A program made the translations under genes and the position numbers. Of a DNA stretch of 64,000 bases, positions 34,652 to 42,308 are shown one piece after another (the stretch's first letter is position 1; every line of letters starts with the position of its first letter). The notes under the pieces are model-generated. The model saw only the letters and a list, made by a program, of their open reading frames with translations. It searched no databases and was not told the origin of the DNA. The stretch is from Bacillus canaveralius (GTDB lineage Bacteria > Bacillota > Bacilli > Bacillales > Cytobacillaceae): assembly GCF_002860125.1 (NCBI RefSeq), contig NZ_PGVA01000002.1:1-64000 (forward strand), in the 5' to 3' direction.

Positions 34652-35338
34652 ATGACAATTAAGCTTTCCCCTTCAATGGCCTGCGCTGATCCTAGTTCTC
34701 TGGGAAGTCAACTGACAGAGCTAGCTGAAGCTGGCGCGGACTTGTTTCACTTCGACGTCATGGATGGCCGTTTCGTGCCCAACTTTGGTTTCAGTAATGA
34801 CATTATTCGTGCTCTTCGGCCACTGACTCAGGTACCCTTTGAGGTGCATATGATGGTTGAAGATCCTGAACGATACTGTGGCGACTTTGTGCGAGCGGGG
34901 GCAGACATAGTCGTTGTACATGCGGAAGCGACTCGACACCTGCACCGCACTTTGCTTGAAATCCGCCAACTTGGTGCGAAGGCGGGAGTCGCTATCAACC
35001 CAGCAACCCCATTGTCTTCTATTCAACATGTCGTGCCGCTTCTTGACATGGTAGTAATTATGACTGTAAATCCCGGATTTGCAGGTCAGCCTTTTGTACC
35101 TGAGGCTGTTCCGAAAGTCCAGGAACTGCGGGAGTTAATAAATTCTCAGAAACTGCAAATAGACATTGAAGTAGACGGGCATATTGCAGCTAATACAGTT
35201 CCTGCTTTGGTTGAAGCGGGAGCAAACCTATTTGTATTGGGAACGGCCAGCATCTTTAAGGCAGGTTCAAATCCTGCTGAGCTTTTGCCCAATTTCAGAA
35301 CAATTGTAGAAAATATAGAAACGCAAAATATCGGATAG
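34652..35338 (+). CDS. Ribulose-phosphate 3-epimerase family enzyme
   Basis: A 228-residue TIM-barrel epimerase: KLSPSMACADPSSLGSQL, FHFDVMDGRFVPNFGFS with the first catalytic Asp, FEVHMMVEDPERY with metal-binding His, VIMTVNPGFAGQPFVPEAV with the flexible loop, and IEVDGHI with the second catalytic Asp. All metal ligands (two His, two Asp) are present. It would epimerise C3 of a ketose 5- or 6-phosphate (ribulose-5-phosphate or allulose-6-phosphate). A paralogue dedicated to this operon rather than the pentose-phosphate enzyme is likely. The start ATG follows GGAGGGAGGC. Confidence 0.92.
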   Translation: MTIKLSPSMACADPSSLGSQLTELAEAGADLFHFDVMDGRFVPNFGFSNDIIRALRPLTQVPFEVHMMVEDPERYCGDFVRAGADIVVVHAEATRHLHRTLLEIRQLGAKAGVAINPATPLSSIQHVVPLLDMVVIMTVNPGFAGQPFVPEAVPKVQELRELINSQKLQIDIEVDGHIAANTVPALVEAGANLFVLGTASIFKAGSNPAELLPNFRTIVENIETQNIG

Positions 35339-35431
35339 ATAGTAATGGACAACGAAAAAGTGGTTAGATTGTAAATCTATTAATTGTTTAACGTTATTAG
35401 ATGTGTAATTGTTGGAAAAATATCAAGTAAG

Positions 35432-35466
35432 GGTCATTACAGAAGTTTGTGTTCGCTGTAATGACC
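35432..35466 (+). other. Stem-loop between the epimerase gene and yhfY
   Basis: GGTCATTACAG (35432-35442) and CTGTAATGACC (35456-35466) form a perfect 11-bp stem. No U-run follows. It lies in a 206-nt gap, so a processing site or a second transcription start for yhfY-php-yhfW is possible. Confidence 0.5.
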
Positions 35467-35544
35467 TTAAACCTTTATAAGCAAGGTAACCATGTGAAAG
35501 ATTGGTTTGTAAGCTTGTTGAATTATGCAATAGGAGGATAAGAA

Positions 35545-35925
35545 ATGGACAAAGCAGAGCTAAATGAGAGACTGGAATTGCTTCTGACAGGAGGGGTTAT
35601 CACCGCAGAAGCTGCGGCAATTACGGAAAAAGCCTTTGAAAACTTAGGATCAATGATGAACAAAACAGCGATTTTGCAAAGCGAAATGTTATTTACCCAT
35701 CTTGCTTCCGCCCTTACAAGGCTGGCAAGAGGGGAGATGATTGAAGGACCACCTGAAGCACTTTTAAATGAAGTTAGCCGTACAGGTTTTAATGAAAAGA
35801 TCGAAAAAGAAATTGAATTCATAGAAACGCAATTCGGAAATGCGTTACCTGTTGAAGAGAAGAATTATTTACATCTTCATTACGCATCAGTATTTCAACA
35901 AAACTTATTAGAGAATCAAGTTTGA
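35545..35925 (+). CDS. yhfY: YhfY-like PRD-domain protein
   Basis: A 126-residue soluble helical protein: RLELLLTGGVITAEAAAITE, then a helix pair with MLFTHLASALTRLARGEMI and HLHYASVFQQNL near the C-terminus, where the two His-containing helices match the PRD (PTS regulation domain) pattern of YhfY. PRDs are normally phosphorylated by HPr or EII components and sit in antiterminators; a free-standing PRD suggests that the carrier (YhfT/U) or an enzyme responds to PTS state. RBS is ATAGGAGGATA. Confidence 0.8.
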   Translation: MDKAELNERLELLLTGGVITAEAAAITEKAFENLGSMMNKTAILQSEMLFTHLASALTRLARGEMIEGPPEALLNEVSRTGFNEKIEKEIEFIETQFGNALPVEEKNYLHLHYASVFQQNLLENQV

Positions 35926-35998
35926 AAATGGGTATTGGAACCAGATTATTATGTGTGATCACAGCAATTTTATAGATTAATAGTCAGGGGGATTGAAA

Positions 35999-36913
35999 AT
36001 GAGCAAGAAAATACGAACTGTAACCGGTGATTTATCACCTGAAAAATTCGGACAAACGATGATACATGAACATGTTGTATTGGATCTGTCTCATGTCAGA
36101 AACGATGATGATCCAATTCTGTCTAACTCTGAAATATTAAACAGAGAATTAGAACGTCTGAAGGCTGCCGGATGTGGCGGTATTGTTGAAGTCACAAACC
36201 ATGGCATGGGAAGAGATGTAATATCACTCCACGATATTTCGTTACAACACGATTTGCCAATTGTCGCAGCAACGGGATATTACATAGAAGCATATTATCC
36301 TCCAGAAGTGTTTGAAAAGAGCGAAGATGAGATATTTGAACTTTTTGTATCTGAAATAATGGATGGTGTGGGAGATACAGGTATACGTGCCGGTATTATT
36401 TCCGAAATCGGAAGCAGCTTGAATGAAATGACAACAAATGAAGAAAAGGTGTTTCGTGCAGCATGCCGGGCACAAATACAAACCGGTGCTCCTTTAAGCA
36501 CTCATTGTGAACTTGGAACGATGGGCTCAGCACAATTAAAACTTTTTAATGACATGGATGTCGACCTTTCGAAAATTTCTATTGGCCATCAGGATTTAAA
36601 TGGGAATCGTGAAGAATACGATTATTTACTGAAAGCTGGCGTCTATATCCAATTTGATACGATCGGCAAAAATAACTATCGTTCTGAAAAAGAGCGGATA
36701 TCCGATTTAATATATTTATTGGATAAAGGTTATGTAAATCAGTTGATGTTATCATGCGATATTACGAAAAAATCTTATTTAAAAGTAAATGGCGGATTCG
36801 GCTATGAATATTTATTCACAGACTTTTTGCCGCAGCTAAAAGAGCTTGGCATTTCACAAGAAGAAATCACAACTATGATGGTAGATAATCCTCGACGATT
36901 CTTGTCTTTTTAG
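35999..36913 (+). CDS. php: Php/YhfV phosphotriesterase-homology protein
   Basis: A 304-residue binuclear-metal amidohydrolase. The metal ligands are visible: HEH near residue 25, Glu in GIISEIGSSLNE (the bridging position, Glu rather than the carboxylated Lys of phosphotriesterase, as in E. coli Php), His in STHCELGTMG, His in ISIGHQDLNG, and Asp in LMLSCDITKK. Family members hydrolyse lactones, phosphotriesters or related bonds; the natural substrate of Php is not established. The ATG at 35999 follows GGGGGAT better than the TTG at 35993. Confidence 0.92.
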   Translation: MSKKIRTVTGDLSPEKFGQTMIHEHVVLDLSHVRNDDDPILSNSEILNRELERLKAAGCGGIVEVTNHGMGRDVISLHDISLQHDLPIVAATGYYIEAYYPPEVFEKSEDEIFELFVSEIMDGVGDTGIRAGIISEIGSSLNEMTTNEEKVFRAACRAQIQTGAPLSTHCELGTMGSAQLKLFNDMDVDLSKISIGHQDLNGNREEYDYLLKAGVYIQFDTIGKNNYRSEKERISDLIYLLDKGYVNQLMLSCDITKKSYLKVNGGFGYEYLFTDFLPQLKELGISQEEITTMMVDNPRRFLSF

Positions 36914-36995
36914 GAAGTGAAAGAATTCCCTGGTGCTACAAAAAGTGATTAAGGAGTATATCCCTTTTAACAGAAATGAAAGGCAGTGATCCTAC

Positions 36996-38225
36996 ATGAA
37001 GAAAAGAGCAATTGTATTGATTCTTGACAGCCTTGGAGTGGGATATATGGACGATGTGAAAGATGTCCGTCCCAAAGATATAGGTGCTAATACATTTTAT
37101 CATATACTTGACCAAGCCAAGGAAATTTCGATCCCCCAATTACAAGAATTGGGGATTAATAACATTGTGAATCATCCCCGTTTAGAAGAAAGAAGCGGGA
37201 TCGCCAGCTTCGGGAAAATGAACTTGAAACACTTTGGTGCGGACAGTTTTCAAGGCCATAATGAAATCATGGGCACCGACCCTAAAGTTCCTTTTACAAC
37301 ACCTTTTTCAACGGTGATGAATGAAGTGAAAGAAGCGTTGGAAAAGGAAGGGTACCAGACCGAAATTCCTGATCCTGATTTTCCGTATCTGCTCGTAAAC
37401 GGTTTAGTAATCGTGGCCAATAATATCGAAACAGATTATGGCCAAATTTATAATGTTACTGCTCCTTTAGACGATATTTCTTTTGATGAGGTTTTAAAAA
37501 TTGGGAAAATCGTTAGAGCAAATGTAAAAGTCAACCGAGTCATAGCCCTTGGCGGGGAAAACATCTCAGTGAAGCAAATTCAAGAGGCCGTTGAGATGCG
37601 TGCTGACGGACTTGTCGGGGTTAACTCCCCGAAATCAGGTGTTTATGAACAGGGTTATAATTGCCTTCATTTAGGATATGGCATTAATCCTGATACTCAG
37701 GCAGCGAACATTTTAGTAGAACAAGGAATACCAGTTACTTTAATCGGAAAAATGCAGGATGTGATTAGTTGTGACGGTGCAAATAAAATTCCTGCAGTAG
37801 ACACGGACTTTGTGATGAAATCTGTCCTTGAGACGATGGATGATATGGAAGAAGGATTTATTGCAGCGACCGTTCAGGAAACTGACATTGCTGGGCATTC
37901 ACAGGATGTGGATCTTTATGCTGAAAAAATCATGTTAGTAGATCAATATTTAAAGATTTTGTTGGCGCAAATGTCGGAAGAAGATTTACTGATCTTGAGT
38001 GCGGACCATGGAAATGATCCGACAATAGGCCATAGTCAGCATACTCGGGAAAAAACTTTTTTACTTGCATACGGAAAAAAACTCAAAAACGTGGATTTAG
38101 GTGATCGCGACAGTCTATCAGATATAGCCGCGACAGTAACAGACTTTTTTGAAGCAGGCCTCCCGGAAAATGGCGAAAGTTTTTATCCATTGTTGAAAGG
38201 TAATTCAATTATTCACAATAAATAA
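36996..38225 (+). CDS. yhfW: YhfW-family phosphopentomutase-like metalloenzyme
   Basis: A 409-residue alkaline-phosphatase-superfamily enzyme similar to DeoB: VLILDSLGVGYMDD (metal Asp), GANTFYHI (nucleophile Thr), GHNEIMGTD, ETDIAGHSQDVDLYAEK, LILSADHGNDPTIGHSQHTR (metal Asp/His/His). The last motif is complete, so it is likely active, transferring phosphate between C1 and C5 (or equivalent) of a pentose. It closes the yhf operon. RBS is AGGCAGTGA. Confidence 0.9.
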   Translation: MKKRAIVLILDSLGVGYMDDVKDVRPKDIGANTFYHILDQAKEISIPQLQELGINNIVNHPRLEERSGIASFGKMNLKHFGADSFQGHNEIMGTDPKVPFTTPFSTVMNEVKEALEKEGYQTEIPDPDFPYLLVNGLVIVANNIETDYGQIYNVTAPLDDISFDEVLKIGKIVRANVKVNRVIALGGENISVKQIQEAVEMRADGLVGVNSPKSGVYEQGYNCLHLGYGINPDTQAANILVEQGIPVTLIGKMQDVISCDGANKIPAVDTDFVMKSVLETMDDMEEGFIAATVQETDIAGHSQDVDLYAEKIMLVDQYLKILLAQMSEEDLLILSADHGNDPTIGHSQHTREKTFLLAYGKKLKNVDLGDRDSLSDIAATVTDFFEAGLPENGESFYPLLKGNSIIHNK

Positions 38226-38380
38226 GTAAGACATAAACGGCAATCCTACGGTGTGACTCCAAAACCTACTTAAATAGTAATCCGACACGCAACAAGAGTT
38301 TGGGGAAGCACTCTTTTTGTGCTTTGAACCGCCAAGGCTTTAAAGCGTTCCTAATATAAAATTTCCACGAGGTGCTATAC

Positions 38381-39148
38381 ATGTATCGGATTGTTTTTCT
38401 CGATATCGACGAAACAATATTAAACTCTCAAGGCCAATTGGATGCCAAGCTCATTGGGACGATTCAAGAGGTTCAGAAAAAAGGTATTTTGGTAGCCCTG
38501 GCAACAGGCCGGTCTTTGGAAGGTGCCGAAATTTACGGTGAGCAGCTGGGAGTTTCTAAATATGTTACTTACAATGGGGGATATGTGATTTCACATAATC
38601 AAATAGTCCATGATGTCAAAATCCCTTCCAAATTGGCACACAATTTATGCAACAAGACAAACGAATTAAATGGAGTGTTTATCCACTTTTCTTATAGCTC
38701 TTCACAGTCCAACCATACCCCGCCGGAAATCGAATACTTGCTCCCTATAGCGAAACCGTCTACTGTAGACGATACAAATCATGATGCCCACCGATTAGTC
38801 CTTTATCTTGAAGCAAATCATCGGGCCTCGTTACGAAAAGAAATAAAGAATGTTGCCATTTTTGATGAAGGAGACCGATTAGAGATTTTTCCACAGGGCT
38901 CGAAATGGTCGGGTATCTCGCCTTTAATCAAGCAACTGGGAATTTCTCCGAATGAAGTAATAACAATCGGAAATGGCACAAATGACATCGAAATGTTGAA
39001 GGAAGCAGGTTTGGGGATTGCAATGGGGAATGCTTCTGAAACTGTAAAAAAGAGCGCTAATTGGGTAACAGCGGATAATGATCATCATGGTGTTACTTTA
39101 GCATTAAGCAAAGTTTTTGAGTTAAACATAAATGAATTAATATTTTAA
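38381..39148 (+). CDS. Cof-type HAD phosphatase
   Basis: A 255-residue HAD-superfamily (IIB/Cof) phosphatase: DxD motif FLDIDETILNSQG, ALATGRS, and the motif IV loop IGNGTNDIEMLKEAG with GIAMGNA following. It dephosphorylates sugar or nucleotide phosphates. The start ATG at 38381 follows GAGGTGC. It is separated from yhfW by 155 nt that include a weak hairpin (AAGCAC/GTGCTT at 38308-38326), so co-transcription with the yhf operon is unproven. Confidence 0.9.
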   Translation: MYRIVFLDIDETILNSQGQLDAKLIGTIQEVQKKGILVALATGRSLEGAEIYGEQLGVSKYVTYNGGYVISHNQIVHDVKIPSKLAHNLCNKTNELNGVFIHFSYSSSQSNHTPPEIEYLLPIAKPSTVDDTNHDAHRLVLYLEANHRASLRKEIKNVAIFDEGDRLEIFPQGSKWSGISPLIKQLGISPNEVITIGNGTNDIEMLKEAGLGIAMGNASETVKKSANWVTADNDHHGVTLALSKVFELNINELIF

Positions 39149-39182
39149 TAAAACACAGTACTGACCCGTTCTCTTAATAATT

Positions 39183-39213
39183 AAGCTGTCCATTTGTGGC
39201 AGCTTTATTTTTG
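39183..39213 (+). terminator. Terminator after the HAD gene
   Basis: AAGCTGTCC and GGCAGCTT pair (one bulge) around ATTTGT, followed by TATTTTTG. Confidence 0.75.
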
Positions 39214-39325
39214 TTCGATAGAGCAAAAGATGCTAAATACGGATTTTGATAGAGGAACATTTGTGAAAAATGAAGAATTAAATTAATAGCCGGTCTTAAG
39301 CAAATCTTAAATTGGAGGAGAAAAA

Positions 39326-39832
39326 ATGAATCCTGCTATACAAATCTTTGATTATCATTTGTGGGCGAACGATGTTGTATTTAAGCATTTAAAAGAACTT
39401 CCTTCAGAAGTCTGTTATCAACAGGTAAAAAGTGTATTTCCATCTTTATATGATACTCTTTTTCATATGTACCAAATTGATTATGTATGGTTAAGAACGT
39501 TAAATGGGGATAGTTTTGATCATATTATCAAGGATGTAAACCAATTAACAGATACAATTCAGGAAAAAAACCTTGATCTGCTGGATGAGAAATTTGTTCA
39601 AATAGGCAATGAGTATCGTAAATTAATTCGTGAAATCGAAGACTTGCATGAGAAAATTAGTATTCAGCATCCCCGCTACGGAAAATTGACTACAAGTTAT
39701 CTTGAATTATTGCAGCATGTCGCAAATCATGGAACATATCACCGCGGAAACATCACCGCTATTTTGCGGCAGTTAGGATATAAAGGACCATCCACTGATT
39801 ATGTATGGTATTTGTTTGAACAAAAGAAATGA
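39326..39832 (+). CDS. DinB-family protein
   Basis: A 168-residue four-helix-bundle protein with FDYHLWANDVVFKHLKELP at the N-terminus, LFHMYQIDYVWLRTLNG, and QHVANHGTYHRGNITAILRQ near the C-terminus, where three His can bind a metal, as in DinB proteins. These are metal-dependent enzymes (thiol transferases or hydrolases) with stress-related roles; substrate unknown. The RBS is TTGGAGGAG. It may be transcribed alone. Confidence 0.88.
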   Translation: MNPAIQIFDYHLWANDVVFKHLKELPSEVCYQQVKSVFPSLYDTLFHMYQIDYVWLRTLNGDSFDHIIKDVNQLTDTIQEKNLDLLDEKFVQIGNEYRKLIREIEDLHEKISIQHPRYGKLTTSYLELLQHVANHGTYHRGNITAILRQLGYKGPSTDYVWYLFEQKK

Positions 39833-40124
39833 AGTGCAGCGGGATGCGAGGTGATGTCCACATCACCTTGCTGACGCAAATCATTTATTTCGTTCGCTGT
39901 GAATATAACCATTACAATGCGGTCACCTTTACTGAGACCTCTACTTTCAATCCCTTGAAAATCTCCACTCACATAAGAGTCTCTTGCGCTCACTATCTTT
40001 TAGATGAGAAAAATTCAAAAATACATATTAATCATTTTCAAGTATCAATGCTGCCATAACAAAGCATAAATAGACAGGATTTTTTCGAACAACGGCTGTT
40101 AGAATGAATCAAGGAGTGAGCGAT
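39833..40124. other. Intergenic region with a perfect hairpin
   Basis: 292 nt with no supported gene. AGGTGATG (39849-39856) and CATCACCT (39861-39868) form a perfect stem with a 4-nt loop, without a clean T-tract. A minus-strand frame across it has no ribosome binding site and is left out. Confidence 0.4.
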
Positions 40125-40984
40125 ATGAAATGGGTTGAGTCATTACAGAAAGCGATTGACTACATGGAGGAACATTTACTGGAAAGTATTACGATCGAAG
40201 GAATAGCCAAGCAGGCGAATGTATCTCCTTTTCACTTTCAACGCACGTTTACGCTATTGACAGATATTTCTATTGGTGAATATCTACCCGCCGCCGTTTA
40301 TCATTGGCCGCTGAAGAATTGTCCAGGACAAATTGCAAAATAATTGACCTTGCCTATAAATATGGCTATGACACTCCCGAGGCTTTCACAAAAGCTTTTC
40401 GAAGGCAACATGGCGTGACTCCAAGTGAGATACGAAAGCATATTGGAAAGCTACAATCTTATAACCGCCTGATTATTCAGGTGAGTTTGAAAGGGGCAGA
40501 ACCAATGAAATATAATGTAATTAAAAGAGAAGCTTTTCGAGCAGTCGGGATGAAACGAGAGTTTTCACTAATCAATGAAGAAAACCTGGTGGGGATTCCA
40601 AAGCTTTGGGATGAAGTTCATGAGAATGGGATAAACGATTTATTGGTAAAAATGAACAACGGACAAATTAAGGGTGTACTTGGTGTTTGTGTTGATAAAA
40701 GCAAACAATCGGATCAGGTTATGGATTATTGGGTGGCTACAGAATACAAAGGTGACGTTCCTGATGAATTATCAAGCATTAAGATCCCGGCAGCAAAATG
40801 GGCTGTATTCGAAGTTCACGGCCCGATGCCAGATGCGATGCAAAAGGCGTGGAAACAGATTTATTCGGAATGGTTGCCATCCAGTAAATATGAGCTTGCC
40901 GATTCACCGCAACTGGAAGTATACACAAACGACAACCCCTCAAACCCGGATTATTATTCTGAGATCTGGATTCCAGTGAAATAA
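40125..40984 (+). pseudogene. AraC-family regulator with GyrI-like domain, frameshifted
   Basis: The first frame starts at an ATG behind AAGGAGTGAG and encodes the AraC helix-turn-helix start WVESLQKAIDYMEEHL and IAKQANVSPFHFQRTFTLLT. At about 40284-40290 the frame changes; the second frame continues RRRLSLAAEELSRTNCKIID and GYDTPEAFTKAFRRQHGVTP, then a C-terminal GyrI-like ligand-binding domain from about residue 130. Restoring one base would give a full protein of about 286 residues. It may be a sequencing error or true loss of function. Confidence 0.85.
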
Positions 40985-41057
40985 TCTGGATCTTGACAAT
41001 TCTAAATAATTAAATGCAGAAAAGAACCCGATGATAGTAAGATCGTGAAAAATCCGC

Positions 41058-41088
41058 TTGCACCTCCAGTTACGTGAGGGAGTAGAAT
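41058..41088 (+). promoter_or_regulatory. MerR-type promoter with 19-bp spacer and operator
   Basis: TTGCAC (41058-41063) and TAGAAT (41083-41088) have a 19-bp spacer, the over-long spacing activated by MerR-family proteins. The spacer contains an inverted repeat ACCTCC-AGTTACGTGA-GGGAGT. It is directly upstream of the MerR gene, so autoregulation is likely. Confidence 0.8.
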
Positions 41089-41128
41089 CGATGTAGACAC
41101 CACAAAAGTATACTGGAGGGGAATTTTT

Positions 41129-41917
41129 ATGGGCACAGATAAGCAGTATTTGATCGGAGAATTTTCAGAGATGACCGGCACTTCAATACGAACATTACAT
41201 TATTATGATGAAATCGGATTGCTTCAACCTGAAAAACATCCCAGCTCCGGACATCGTCTGTATACGGATCGAGATCTGCTGAAAATGCAAAAGATCGTCA
41301 GTCTCAAGTTTTTGGGCTATAGTTTAGATCAAATCTGTGAAATGATGAATGAGTCGAGCTTTGATGTAAGCTTAATTGAAACATTAAAGATTCAAAAAAG
41401 TCTTCTTGAAGAAAAAAAAGAACATATAGAGTCTGCCCTGGCAGCTATCAAGCGGACAATTACCTTGTTGGAAGATGAAGGGGAAGTGGATAGCGCGATC
41501 TTGATGAGTTTAATCAATAATGTACAAACAGAAAAGAACCAACGTCGTTGGTTAGAAAAACATATGCCTCAAGACGTTGTTAATCGCCTATACAATAAAA
41601 CTGAAGAAGACAAGGTAATTTTAGACAAAGAGTTTATTCAATTATCAAAAGAAGTGAAAAGGTTGGCAGGAAAGCCGGTAGATGATCCAGAGGTGCAAGA
41701 TCTAATCGAGAAACACATGAAAGCCACTGTCGAATATATTGGTGAAGACGCAATGCAAGCATTTGCTGGAATAGAAACTGCAGACGCGGAAGAACTTGAG
41801 AAGATGGTGATGATTCCATCTCCATATACGAAGGAAGAGGAAGATTGGTTAAACCAGGCAATGGAATACTATATGATTCAGAACAATTTGTATGATCCAA
41901 ATGCTGAGCAAAAGTAA
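41129..41917 (+). CDS. MerR-family regulator with TipAS domain
   Basis: A 262-residue activator: MerR winged helix (LIGEFSEMTGTSIRTLHYYD, then HRLYTDRDLLKMQKIVSLKF), a coiled-coil dimerisation helix around residues 85-115, and a C-terminal TipAS antibiotic-recognition domain from about residue 130 (EEDWLNQAMEYYMIQ). Such regulators (TipA, MTA) sense drugs or thiol compounds and reposition the promoter. RBS TACTGGAGGGGA is good. It lies next to the AraC/GyrI gene, another drug-sensor type. Confidence 0.92.
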   Translation: MGTDKQYLIGEFSEMTGTSIRTLHYYDEIGLLQPEKHPSSGHRLYTDRDLLKMQKIVSLKFLGYSLDQICEMMNESSFDVSLIETLKIQKSLLEEKKEHIESALAAIKRTITLLEDEGEVDSAILMSLINNVQTEKNQRRWLEKHMPQDVVNRLYNKTEEDKVILDKEFIQLSKEVKRLAGKPVDDPEVQDLIEKHMKATVEYIGEDAMQAFAGIETADAEELEKMVMIPSPYTKEEEDWLNQAMEYYMIQNNLYDPNAEQK

Positions 41918-42077
41918 CATGAAGCATGAGAATCTTATACTCTTAAGTAACGTGAATTCTTCCAAAAGGACAATAATGTCTTATCGAATCGACCGGAGTG
42001 GATTCAATGATAACTCAGTGCTTGCTGTCTCCCTAAGAACCCTTCTGTAAAGATAAATATTGGAGAATATTAACCAT

Positions 42078-42105
42078 GGAACTATTAATTCAGTTCCTTT
42101 TTTTT
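42078..42105 (+). terminator. Terminator after the MerR gene
   Basis: GGAACT and AGTTCC pair around ATTAATTC, with eight T following. Confidence 0.75.
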
Positions 42106-42231
42106 ATTTCATGCAAATAATAGGACCGGATAGGATATCACCAGAGTAATAGATAAAAGGTCTTTTTGAAAAAGAAATCCAAAATACATATTAATTACAT
42201 AAAGAAAATTAAATACTGAAAATAATTAATA

Positions 42232-42280
42232 TTTACAATTTGCTGAATTAATTATATAGTATACCTGTATACAGGTATAC
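42232..42280 (+). promoter_or_regulatory. Promoter with a perfect 22-bp palindrome, FAD oxidoreductase operon
   Basis: TTTACA (42232-42237) and TATAGT (42255-42260) are 17 bp apart. The palindrome 42259-42280 has half-site GTATACCTGTA and its exact complement. It overlaps the -10 end and the start site, a position for repression. FadR/FCD-type GntR regulators bind GTATAC-containing palindromes, and such a regulator is encoded in this operon, so autoregulation is the natural reading. Confidence 0.8.
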
Positions 42281-42308
42281 ATATTTTTAAGAAACGGAGG
42301 AACGCTGT

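Noticed and set aside
34652-35338. Housekeeping ribulose-phosphate 3-epimerase
   Set aside because: Sequence fits the family, but its position inside the yhf operon away from prkC/rsgA-type neighbours argues for a pathway-specific paralogue.
39799-39993. Minus-strand frame of about 64 codons near a hairpin
   Set aside because: No ribosome binding site, overlaps the DinB 3' end, and no family is recognised; not strong enough to call.
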